A DNA stretch of 64,000 nt from Ornithodoros turicata. Taxonomy: Eukaryota > Arthropoda > Arachnida > Ixodida > Argasidae. The stretch spans positions 57,082,841 through 57,146,840 of the forward strand of contig NC_088206.1 in assembly GCF_037126465.1 (NCBI RefSeq), in the 5' to 3' direction. The notes under the pieces were generated by a model. That model did not search any database. It saw only the letters and a program-made list of their open reading frames with translations, and was not told the DNA's origin. A program made the translations under genes and the position numbers. Position 1 is the stretch's first letter, and each line of letters begins with the position of its first letter. Positions 21,517-31,418 of the stretch are shown here, piece after piece.

Positions 21517-22814
21517 CGAGGGGTGTTCAAGTCAAACCGGGACTTTTCATTTTTCGCAAAAGTAAAATGAACTTACAGGCGAGAAATTAGTTTTATTTTT
21601 CAACGTAATCTCCAGCTGCACTAATGCACTTGTCCCAGCGTTTCACGAGGGCTTGGATGCCAGCAGCGTAGAAATTATTACCGGCGCGTAACAGCTATGA
21701 TCGGACCGCATTCTTGGCCTCGTCGTCGCAGCTGAAGTGGCGGCCCCCAATGAACCCCTTCAGTGGCCCGAGATGGAAATTGCTGGGGGCGAGGTCTGGA
21801 CTGTAAGGGGGATGTGGCAGCAACTCCCAGCCAAGTTCCCGTAAGGTGCGTGTCGTGAGATGCACGGTATGCGGGCGTGCATTGTCCTGTAGGAGGAGGA
21901 CTCGTTTGGTGATGAGGCCCGGCCGCTTTTGCTTCAGCGCCTTATGCACATTCCTGAGAACCTGGCAGTAATATGCACTACTGATGGTGGTACCACTGGG
22001 CAGAAAATCAACATGAACAACGCCAGCCTTGTCCCAGAAAACCGTGGCCATGACCTTACCCGCAGACGGGGTGCTTCGGAATTGCTTGGGATCTGGCGAG
22101 CCCGGATGCTTCCACTGTTTTGACGAGTGTTTAGACTCAGGAGTGAAATGGTGTACCCACGTTTCATCGCACGTGATGATCCGATCAAGGAATGGCTGTC
22201 CTTCAGTGTCGAAACGGTACCTTAGCTCTTGGGAGATTTCCAGTCTTCTCTGCCGGTCAAACACTGAGAGCTGCCTCGAGACTCAACGGGCACTAACTTT
22301 CCGAAACTGGAGGTGTTCGTGAATGATAGTGTTCAACGTTCACACAGAAACGTCCGTCTTCCGAGCCAGTTCGAGACATGTTATCCGTCGGTCCTTGAGG
22401 ATCAGGAGCTCCACAAGTTGGATGTTCTCAGGAAATGACACTGGGCTCTGAGCCGCCCCGGCCGGGATCGTCCTGCACTGATGTATGGCCGTCTCGGAAC
22501 TATTTGCACCACTCAAACGCTTTGCTGCAGCTAAGTGTATCGTGGCCCTACTGAGCCTGAAGTCTTCTGTGAATTTCAGATGACTTTACGCCTTCATTCA
22601 CGAGAAACTTCATGACAATTCGTTGTTCGATGTGCGCGCTCACCTCGTTGTCGGACATCTTGTCCAGCACGTGTCTTCTGTTTTGCACAAACATTGGACC
22701 ACCACGTGGCTAACGTGGAGGCCTGTCGCTTGTGAAAATGACGAAAAAGATGTAGCGCAAGCCATTTGTACAATCAGGAGACAGAAAGTCCCGGTTTGAC
22801 TTGAACACCCCTCG
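21517..22814 (-). mobile_element. Mariner element, inactivated
   Basis: The 1298-bp length and about 28-bp inverted ends (CGAGGGGTGTTCAAGTCAAA at the start) are typical of full-length mariners. TA flanks the left end; the right flank has mutated to AA. The transposase lies on the minus strand, starting near 22661 (MSDNEVSAH), and is broken by a stop about 37 codons in and by frame changes before 22264. Confidence 0.9.
21695..22264 (-). pseudogene. Mariner transposase, catalytic part (third Asp replaced)
   Basis: A 189-residue open piece holds the catalytic core. The first Asp is in CDETWVHHF and the second in QDNARPHT. Thirty-four residues further on, where the D34D family has the third Asp (APSD), this copy has Asn (APSNFHLG). 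In the family these three Asp residues bind the metal ions for cut-and-paste, so this copy should be catalytically dead even apart from the stop in the N-terminal part. Confidence 0.85.
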
Positions 22815-23009
22815 AACAAACAAAAAGTTTATGAAAGCTTTCTCTGTGAGGACTTTCATGAACTTTCCATGCCTCATAAGTGGAGAGATGAATAACAGAA
22901 AAGCATTTTAAGGGTTTTTGGATAGTTTTTCCAGTGTCGGCAGATTCGCGCAGCCACCTTTATGGAGAATTGTCAGGAACGAGGAAAGGAGATCCCCCAC
23001 TAAAGGTGA

Positions 23010-23015
23010 TTTATT
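23010..23015 (-). terminator. Poly(A) signal abutting the cystatin stop codon
   Basis: AATAAA begins at the base directly after the TGA stop. If used, it gives a 3' UTR of only about 15-30 bases. Confidence 0.45.
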
Positions 23016-23108
23016 TCAGCTGTTACATACCTCACATTTAAACGATGTGACGGAGGTTTGCTTTTGCCATGGAACGTCGTAGACAACGGCAACGCACATG
23101 GATTGAGG
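23016..23108 (-). CDS. Cystatin exon 3
   Basis: Thirty codons and the stop carry the PW loop and the second disulfide pair. The acceptor is TTATAG. Confidence 0.85.
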   Translation of the reverse strand, partial: PQSMCVAVVYDVPWQKQTSVTSFKCEVCNS

Positions 23109-23899
23109 CTATAAGGGCAAATATATAATTTTAACAGACCTCTTCGTGTGCTTCAGAAACCAAAACACATAACTTCGTGATTATGACAGATTGACTAAAC
23201 TTGAATGTTACAAACCTGGCCTTCCTGGGCAACACATTCCTGTACACTGTACTGAACTTCTCCAATTTTACAAGTAGATGGGGCGATCGCCATTTTCAAT
23301 TTGTAGTTCATTCCAGCAACCACCTGAAAACAGAAAACATGTTTTGAAAGCATGAGACTATGCACAAAGTCACATAGATTCCGTCATGATGCATTGATGA
23401 AAAGACACGCTTGTTACTTGTAGAGACCTCGAACTAGTACACTAAAACGTTTCACGCCCAACCTGGAACAGTACATCAAAACCTGCACATCTGTAAAGCA
23501 TGCAAGCATGTAAAGCGTTGCGAGTATATTTTGTCTGCATACACCCTGCACTTATGCGTAGATGTGGACAACTCTAATGGGCTTCAAAATACCAAGGAAT
23601 TATTCATTGGGCGCCCAAGCAACATGCTATTCTTCTAGAAATTCTTCGACCAAGCATTTCTTTCATTTTCAACTGCACGTTGCTCGTGCATTTACCTGAG
23701 TTTCTACTTCCACGAGTTCCACGACCGTGTTGTAGTATTGGAGTCCTTCTGTTTGAGAAGAAGTTGCGAAATGTGCTAGTTCCAGGAATCTCGCGTCTGC
23801 TTTGGGATCTTGTTTGGTCCATCCGCCAGGCATGGAACTTCCTTGTGAACCGTGGAAAATGGCGAATAAAAGAACTGAAGCGACTCCAAAATATGCCAT
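23016..23899 (-). CDS. Secreted type 2 cystatin, three exons
   Basis: The exons are 23899-23696, 23323-23216 and 23108-23016. Both introns are GT-AG and phase 0, and the joined product is 134 aa. The start is the ATG that leads directly into the signal peptide (about residues 1-20). The three cystatin wedges are present: the N-terminal Gly (GGW at 25-27), Q68-VVAG across the first splice junction, and PW at 117-118. Cysteines 86/98 and 109/129 match the two conserved disulfides; Cys132 is extra. Family members block papain-like cathepsins. Ticks secrete them in saliva or gut, but which applies here cannot be read from sequence. A GAG|GTATGT donor-like site lies two codons past Cys129 coding, so a different last exon is possible. 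Confidence 0.92.
23216..23323 (-). CDS. Cystatin exon 2
   Basis: These 36 codons begin with VVAG, which completes the QxVxG loop, and carry the first disulfide pair. The acceptor is TTTTCAG and the donor GTTTGT. Confidence 0.9.
23696..23899 (-). CDS. Cystatin exon 1
   Basis: It encodes the signal peptide and first inhibitory wedge (68 codons) and ends CAG before GTAAAT. Confidence 0.9.
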
Positions 23900-24640
23900 C
23901 TTTATATTCAACGGTTCGCCCCGCTTTGTTCACTGCCCTACAACCAGAGGAAAACACATCCAAGGCCTCCAATTTGATCACGCGCGTGTTGTTACTGACC
24001 GGTTATCAAAACCGGAATCGCCAGAACCCATTACGCCATTACCATCATGACCTACTACTATACTAGTATAGAGTAGGTCGTGATTACCATTACCCACAAG
24101 CCACCAACACAACTTGGATTGAATTGGATTGGATAAGGATGAACAAGCTGAGTACAAAATGGTGATAGCGATTTCTGCATTTTGCATTTTGTGTTGCGTT
24201 GCGTTCTCAGTAGCTCAAAGCAAAGATGATTGGTGAAGAAAAAAGACAAGAAAATATGAACCACCACAAAAAAAGGTTAGGAGCAATAAGTAATACGAAC
24301 GAAAGCATGCTTTACAAGTACGTAGTCTATGTAGTGGCGCTCCTGTTACGTGATTGACATATTCGTTCCGTTTTCGTTTTCACCGTGTTTATCAAATATC
24401 AAATGCAAAGCTCAGCAGAATATGAGCAAGCATCCCGCACATGTCGAGAAAAGTCTGAGCACTTTCTCGAATAGCCTGAAATACTCATCCTGGCGCCAGT
24501 TGGGATGCAAGACATTCAAGTTCGGTGAGGGTGGGCTGCGCGTGCACGAGGCGAGGCCAGGCGCGCTGGAAGTCGAGCAATGTGATTCGACGATTCGACA
24601 GTCTACTTACTATACAGGCGACAACGGCAAGCCCTTTCAA
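23900..24640. other. Upstream of the cystatin, no gene
   Basis: A 40-base palindrome at about 24043-24083 (centre ACTAGT) could form a hairpin. The cystatin promoter should lie in this stretch; no core element is clear. Confidence 0.4.
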
Positions 24641-24643
24641 CAT

Positions 24644-24667
24644 CACCACCACCACCACCACCACCAC
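24644..24667. repeat. (CAC)8 microsatellite
   Basis: CAC trinucleotide run directly left of the foldback element. Confidence 0.9.
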
Positions 24668-26572
24668 AGGGTGTCTCACGTAACGTGTCAAAAAATTATA
24701 TTTAAAAATCTACATGTCGGAAAATTATGGGGTCAACAGTATTCGCCTTCAGAGAGTTTTTGCCATCGTGTGAGAACACTTTTATGAATTTTTCGTCATG
24801 GAAATTTAATTTTCCGAATTTAAGTCCGGAAATTGCCTAGTCAACCTAACATTTTTTCGACAGATTCGGGAAGCACGTGTCGAGTTTAGCCCACCACGGA
24901 AAAATTCATTTCGTGGTACAAAAGTAAGGAGCGGAAAAAAATTCGGAAAATATCCCATTTCGGGCGGCTCAAATTGCCGCTCGCCTTTCGCATCCCGTCA
25001 GAGCGCCAATAATAAAAAACAGTCGCCCCGCCCCTTCGCTATCGGCCCTTCATATCATGCAGGTTGGCGAGCCGTATGACTAAAGCAAACGATAAAAAAA
25101 GCGAAGAGTAGAACAGCCAAAGAAGATAAACGAAATCACCAAGTGAACCTGTCGCTGAAAACATAAGGGCGTTGAGAGAGGAATTAAAGGGGCGGGGCGA
25201 CTGTTTTTTATGCGTCGCTTCCCGGAGCGCTCTGACGGGATGCGAAAGGTGAGCCGCAATTTGAGCAGCCCGAAATGGGATATTTTCCCAATTTTTTTCC
25301 GCTCCTTACTTTTGTACCAGGAAATGGATTTTTCCGTGGTGGGCTAAACCCGACCCGTGCTTCCCGAATCTGCCGAAAAAATGTTAGGTTGACTAGGCAA
25401 TTTCTGGACTTTGATTCAGAAAATTAAATTTCCCATGGCGAAAAATTCATAAAAGTGTGCTCACACGATGGCAAAAACTCTCTGAAGGCGAATACCGTTG
25501 ACCCCATAATTTTCCGACGTGTAGATTTTTAAATATAATTTTTTGACACGTTACGTGAGACCATAGGTGGGCACTTTCCTGCGATCTTACTCATCCTCAC
25601 CTCACGAAGCACACACTTCATTGGCCTCACTAATCATCACCAAATTTTCCTCACCAGTAACTAAACCTCAGTCGCCCTCGCCCTCACATTCCATTTTAAA
25701 TTTTGCCCTCACAAACCTCACCTCAGAGCATCGGGACCTCGAGAGGCCTCACCATCCTCATCCTCGCATGCCTTCACCTCATGAGGCTATTCACAACCCT
25801 TATGACCTCACGTATCTTCACCTCATGAGGGTCCTCATGTCCTCACGGCGCCTCACGTACTTTCGCCTAATGAGGACCCACATGGCCTCACGAGTCCTCA
25901 TCCTCACGTGCCCTCACCTCATGAGGGCCCTCATGGCCTCACGACCCCTCATCCTCACGAGCCCTCGCTTCATGAATACCCTCATAGCCTGACGTGTCTT
26001 CAAGTCACTAGGAGGCATATGAGCCTCAAAAGAACTTTCCGTCATGTTCACATGACACGTCGGCGTTGAACTACTGTGTCGGTAGTTGGTACTAATGATA
26101 CTGCGCTAATTATAGGCTTTCGTGCTGTGCTTGGATAAATTTGGTAACAGTTGTTACTGTCACAGTGAGGCTTAACGTTAGTGTTTGGCATCAGCAAAGA
26201 GGAGCCCGAACCCATCACCTCATCCGTGAGATCCCTCACGAGAGGCCTCACGGCCTCATCCCTGTGGTCCCTCACGAAAGGCCTCACAGCCTCATCCGTA
26301 AGGTTCCTCACAAAGGGCCTCACGGCCTCATCCGTGAGGCTCCTCACGGAATACGTTGTACCCTCACGTATTGATGGCCTCACGATGACTGGCCTCATGA
26401 GGGCCCTTACGGTGGGCCTCATGAGGGACAATGCCTCACGACTCTCCTCGTGAGGAACGTTCAGCGTGGTCTGGCCTCACTGACCCTCATGTCATCGTCG
26501 TGAGGTGAGGGTGAGGCGTCTTCATGAGGGTCCTCATGGGTGAGGATGCCCAGCTATGCGTGAGACACCCTG
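24667..26572. mobile_element. Large foldback element (CAGGGTGTCTCACG ends)
   Basis: The ends are CAGGGTGTCTCACG and its exact complement at 26559-26572. The arms pair over nearly 400 bases: 24673-25030 with 25190-25560. A short core of about 160 bases separates them. The right arm is cut just before its end by the element at 25562-26558. No coding potential is seen. The class is uncertain. Confidence 0.85.
25562..26558. mobile_element. hAT-like element made of degenerate CCTCACG / CCTCATGAGG repeats
   Basis: The ends are CATAGGTGGGCA and TGCCCAGCTATG. The 8-bp duplication CGTGAGAC is exact (25554-25561 and 26559-26566). Nearly the whole interior is a degenerate array of CCTCACG, CCTCATGAGG and CCTCACGGCCTCATCC units, broken only at about 26030-26200. 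No transposase is seen. The first five bases (CATAG) fit the hAT end pattern at four of five positions. Confidence 0.85.
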
Positions 26573-27139
26573 TATAGGCATGGACAGTAGTTTATCCAAA
26601 ACCGCAAGCTCGGAGGGCAGGGGTGGTTGCAAAAAATTTGGGGGTGCAGTTCCGTTGTAACAATAGTACACAGGAAAAAAAAAAAAAACTGGGGATGTTT
26701 CCAGAGATTTGGGGACTGTTTGGGGCTGTTTCCCTACACTACACCAGTGGAGTGTACACCCTGATTTTTTAACACCCCCCCCCCTGAAATTTCTGAGATT
26801 ACCCAATAAGCTCGGCTAACAATACATATCCCCACCCCCAACACCTGAAAGCTCGGCACCCGCCCAGTGGTCGATTCCTGGCGAAATTACTTCCTGTAGG
26901 AGGGATGGACACTGACACTCTGCCCTTGTCTATTCTTTTATCGACTCATTGTTTATCTGTGAGGACACGTATTTCTGTAAGAATGGTACAGCGAGCCGAT
27001 GGCAAGGTTTCATGACAAACCGCCCTCCCCTGAGATCTTCTATCTTTCCCAAGACAGATATGGTGGAAGGGCGGTTTCGTCATGAAACCCAAATTTCAGT
27101 CACAAACCAATATAAATGAAAACAAAAAAAAACAATAAT
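26573..27139. other. Non-coding with homopolymer runs
   Basis: An A run (about 26676-26688) and a C run (about 26775-26784) sit in transposon-like sequence. The pair GGGCGGTTT...TCATGA and TTTCATGA...CCGCCC near 27005-27085 forms an inverted repeat. No gene is seen. Confidence 0.4.
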
Positions 27140-27144
27140 AATAA

Positions 27145-27876
27145 GGTGGACCGGATCTGCCACGCAACATTGCGCCATTCTCCTGCCGTCATCGACATCA
27201 GAGCCTCACGCTCACCTACCGCTTCCGGTACGTCGCGGTAGCCGACGCCACGACACGGTTTCTCCAGCCGGCGTCTCGGCACTCATCATGGTTAACGCAG
27301 CCTTATCCTCATCGCCCCCCCCCCCCGAAAGACGTCAGTTTATAAATTGGATTTCCCCCTCTCCCCTCCCCACTACGCGCTCCGACAAAGGAACTGCGCC
27401 CCAAACCGAGGGTCTGGATCTGCACCTGGATCCTACGAACTATTGCTCCCGTGCCGGCTGCGGCACCTCCGGGCATCGCCTTGGACAGCACCCTCCGCTA
27501 CTTCGCCGCATATCTGTGGTAAAATCTCGTCACGTGCCAGCAGTCTTCTTCCGCTACGACGCTTTGACGTGTCGCCAACGAGTGCCGTGCTCTGTCCGCG
27601 TCTCGTCCGGGTCCACGTCCTTGCTCGCCTCCTGGTCCTGCGGCTAAGACAGGCTTGTCTCCACTATTATCGCCGCTCCGCCTCTGAGGGCAGGAGTGAT
27701 GTGGCGGCCCGTGGATAACGACGAAATCACCCAGCTACGGACACACACCAGAAGGTACCTCAGTTCTATTGGTAACGTCCTGAAGTGAAGCCACGGGTTC
27801 AGAAGCTCCCCAGCACATCCGGCCCTCCGGGACATTCCATCGTCGCCTGGACTCATGTAGAGGAACACCATCTTCT
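27145..27876 (+). mobile_element. 5'-truncated TRIM-like element with one LTR
   Basis: This is a relative of the complete TRIM at 41680-42527. The shared parts are an interior near TATCGCCGCTCC, the purine tract GAGGGCAGGAG, and an LTR starting TGTGGCGGCC near 27702 and ending near 27876 in TTCTCTACA. The left LTR was not found. Confidence 0.6.
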
Positions 27877-27929
27877 CTACACTATCATGGCGCCGACAAG
27901 TGTGGCTGTAGCTGTGGTATAGCGATGCA

Positions 27930-29110
27930 TGATTAATTCCTTGTGAAGGAGAACGTCAAACTAGCTAAGGTTTTGCAAAGATTACAGACACAGTACGGAG
28001 AACAAACAATGCCAAAGGAAAGAGTGTACGAATGGTGCTTACAGTTTGGCGATGGACGGGGTATGGTGACGAATGAACCACATGGACACCATGGGAATTG
28101 ATGTTCTGAGGCTGGAACACATAGAAAGGACAAATACATATACCACCTTTTCAGTGACTTCCTTCTTTCATCACATGGACACAAAGAGGCTACCTCCATA
28201 GGTAGTTATCTTGCTTGATGACAATACACACGTTCGTCCGGCTCCAGTCACGCCAGTGAACATCACAGGCGTTGACCAAGCCATCATCGAGAGCCAGTAT
28301 GTAACAGCTCGGGACATATCAGTCCATAGTAATAGTAGTGTCGGCAGTGTGAGGACAATTATTCACGAGCATTTACTGTTCCGCAAAGTATGTGCAAGAT
28401 GAGCTCCCCGACACCTCACTTGTGACCCGAAGGGAGCGCGCATGGCAATCCGAGGGGAACGAATTTTTGCAATTAATCATCACATGTGGTGACAAAAGGC
28501 AGCAGCATGGAATGGCGACATAAGGCTTCCCCGCCGCCAAAGAAAAGCTAGATGCAGCTCTGCCTACTGGGAAGTCCATCGGAACTGTCCTCTGGGACAT
28601 GCAGGACGTTGTCCATGTCGACGTCTTGGAGCAAGGGGTCAGGATTAACGCCCAGTACTACTACACGTTGATAAATAATGGTGCCGTGCGAAACGCAATT
28701 CGCAAGAAAAGGCCTGGAACGTTGACCGTTGATTAGAATGGCTGAGTGGGCCTGTTGGTACATAGCTATACGAAGAAATTGGAGCTGTAAGGATAAGGGG
28801 CATAAAGAGCACACGTACACGGTGGGAGCAGCCGGTCCCGTATACGTGTGTTCTTTATGTTCCTTGTCATTACAGCTCCAATTTCTTCGTATGACGTTGT
28901 CCGGAAGGGTCATTCTTCTTCATGACAATGCCCGGCTTCACACGGCAAATTGGACGGTATAGCAACCGTGGCCGAAATGCGCCGAGAGGTTTTGCCCCAT
29001 GCACCTTACAGCTCAGATTTAGACCCAAGCGATTACAATTTGTTTGGGCCCCTTGAAGAGCACCTTGGAGGAAAGACGTTCCACCCTGCCCAGCGAACCA
29101 CGAATGTCTT
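27930..29110 (+). pseudogene. Mariner transposase remnant
   Basis: Successive frame-shifted pieces follow the order of a mariner transposase: the N-terminal helix-turn-helix (27940-28090), a middle block ending SVGSVRTIIHEHL (28211-28400), the segment before the second Asp (28550-28735), then LLHDNARLH (about 28915) and the SDYN-equivalent block (about 29030). It is more decayed than the copy at 21517-22814 and from a different lineage. Confidence 0.75.
28767..28891. mobile_element. Small hairpin MITE inside the mariner remnant
   Basis: Arms of about 50 bases starting ATACGAAGAAATTGGAGC pair around a loop of roughly 20 bases. It separates two collinear transposase blocks. TA is present at both edges. 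Confidence 0.7.
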
Positions 29111-30775
29111 CTGGACGTATCAGTAATATCCAAATGTCCAAGACCGAGAGGGACGTCTAATTATCATCTATTATACGTACTGTTAGCACGTTGAAATCGG
29201 TGGAGGTCTATGGAACGTGCATTGTACCTATATTCTAGACGTCCACTGTGCATCCATCTAGCAGGTGCAATGGATGTATAATAGATGGTGCAAACTTATG
29301 ATACATTTATGAGACATCGTTCCAACTGCCTATTAAATGGTAATATTTGTTTAGTGCTAGAAGCACTTGAATAACTTGTGACAATGCAGGGTATTTGGAA
29401 ACAAGTCAAAGCATTACGTTGTTTTTTTTTTTATCGTTCGGGTCCTGCTGTGTGGGAGTAGTTTTCGTAGCACTCTGCAGCCAACACAGGAAACCTGTTG
29501 GCTTTACACCTCCACACAGCAGGTAAAGACATCATAGACGATGGCCTGAATTACAAACACAATTGTATTTGGTGGGAAGAGAAGTCAGAAATGTAAGTTG
29601 GTGGCTTGATTCAGTGGAGACGTATGTATTAATCGTGCAAACGCATCCTCATCACCGTTACAAGTGTGTTAGGCACTCACAACACGAAACGAACGTGCTC
29701 CAACTATTTGTATGCATACATATACATGATGTATCTGTGGTAAAGGAGCCTTCCTGCGTGATGAAAATACCCATAGGGAGCATTCAAATGAAGACTACCG
29801 AGGGATGCTCGCATGTTCCCTATATGGTGGATAGTTCTGTTCAACTATCCAAACCCACACCAAGATGGTTGCTCACCTTTCCTGAAGGCTACTGAGAAAC
29901 CCCCATACAGTTTCACGGAAGGTAGCGGTAATGCGTTGCACTGCAGTTTAGGCATTTAAAGCGGACAATCGAGGCTCAAATGCTACTGGTACGAGAGGTA
30001 CGGGGCGTCAATTGACTGCGGGATTTGGCATCTCGCAACACCGGCCGTGTTATATGTTCGGCTGCAACTCCATGGCTTACCCTGAAATTGCCATAGTGCA
30101 CACCTAACATATCACTGCATATTAGTACTTCAGTAGCTGGAAACTCGTAAAATGTTAGGCCCGTATTAATTCTAATAGATGTCCTATAGACATCCATGTG
30201 CTTTGAACTGACGCCCAGTAAACCACAAACGCCTATTAGACATACCAGAAAGATCCAAACATCTAAGACATTTGGGATGTCTATAAGCATCCGGATATGT
30301 CCAGCTAACGTGGAATGGATGTACTATGGATAGTCGGAAGCTCATCCATAACTGTATAAATGGATATCCTCTGGATGTAACAGCTGGACATTTGTCACAT
30401 CCGGTGGACGTGCCTGTGAGGCATTGCGTTGTTAGCTGGACATATCCGGATGTCTACTAGATATCCAAAATATCCACGGTGTACCATCCTCTAGATGTCC
30501 ACTAGACGTTCGTGGTTTACTGGGACATCTAATATGAATGTCACAAACGTCCAGTAGTTACGTCCATTAGACGTGCTTAGTTAGAGGTGTGGATGAGTTT
30601 TACATGTTGATAGTACGTCCATGGAATGTCCAATGGATTAAAATGGATATCTATTAGACGTGCGCAATATCCAGGACGACTTGTCTTATGGATGTTCATA
30701 AGACGTTTCTGGGAGATGAAGTCCTCCACAAAGATGTCCTACAGCGGCTACGACAGCAGCCCGCTTCTTTCTACG
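29111..30775. repeat. Repeat region rich in GGATGT / TAGACGT motifs
   Basis: No gene is seen. The sequence is made of diverged units with GACGTCTAATAGACGT-like palindromic motifs. It contains one delimited foldback unit (30214-30524). A segment near 29430-29520 recurs inverted near 37100-37180. Confidence 0.5.
30214..30524. mobile_element. 311-bp inverted-repeat element (CCCAGTAAACCACAAACG)
   Basis: The left end CCCAGTAAACCACAAACG pairs with CGTTCGTGGTTTACTGGG at the right. The same ends bound the larger units at 36462-37800. The superfamily is not assigned. Confidence 0.7.
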
Positions 30776-31383
30776 ACAAAGGTATCAAAGAGTTGCCACA
30801 GCAATGGCAGCGGTGTCTAGATCGTAGATTGAGATGTTACCCGTCAAAAAGAACTCGTTACAAGTTAAGTTACCGTGTGCAAAATGTAACCAAGTTAATA
30901 ACGAAGTTCTTCAGCCTGAAATGTAACTCGCAGTTACTGAGTTACTTAAAAAAAGAACGAGTTACTTCCAAGTTACTTCGGACACAATAGCATTACGCAG
31001 GTGCAGCTCGCGTGAGCAGTTGAGTTAGACCTTGAGTTGTCTGCGGCAGAGTGCAACACGCTTAGACACGTTTTCGTTTATGTCCAACAATAGACCTCTC
31101 CCTGTTTGTAAACTGTCAAAGTCCAGGGGTATGATGCATTTATTTACACTCCTACGTTATTTTAACTCCTAACGCCGTCGATCACCGGCAACCTTACACC
31201 ACCGATCCACACACAAGACGCGCACACCTCCAACCGTCCCGCTTCATCCTGAGAGAGAGAGAGAGAGCCCCTTCCCCCAGTCATGCGCGGGTTTCCTCTC
31301 TCTCCCAACTTCTCTCCACTCTCCAACTGAACTCTCCTCTCCCGTGGACGCCTCCCGGTCTCCTGGCTGGCCCGTACATCACA
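30776..31383 (-). repeat. Gypsy 3' LTR (608 bp)
   Basis: It is preceded, on the minus strand, by a G-rich polypurine tract (about 31384-31402). It contains GAGAGA-rich and CTCTCC-rich sequence absent from the other LTR. Confidence 0.85.
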
Positions 31384-31418
31384 GCCTCCCCCCCCCCCCC
31401 CTTAAAGCGTGCAGATGG

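Noticed and set aside
23669..23911. A longer cystatin N-terminus starting four codons upstream
   Set aside because: The upstream codon is TTG, not ATG. The ATG at 23899 leads directly into a good signal peptide.
26048..26453. Open frames on both strands with repeating SLTRGLTASS-type residues
   Set aside because: They are translations of the CCTCACG-type tandem units; both strands stay open for the same reason.
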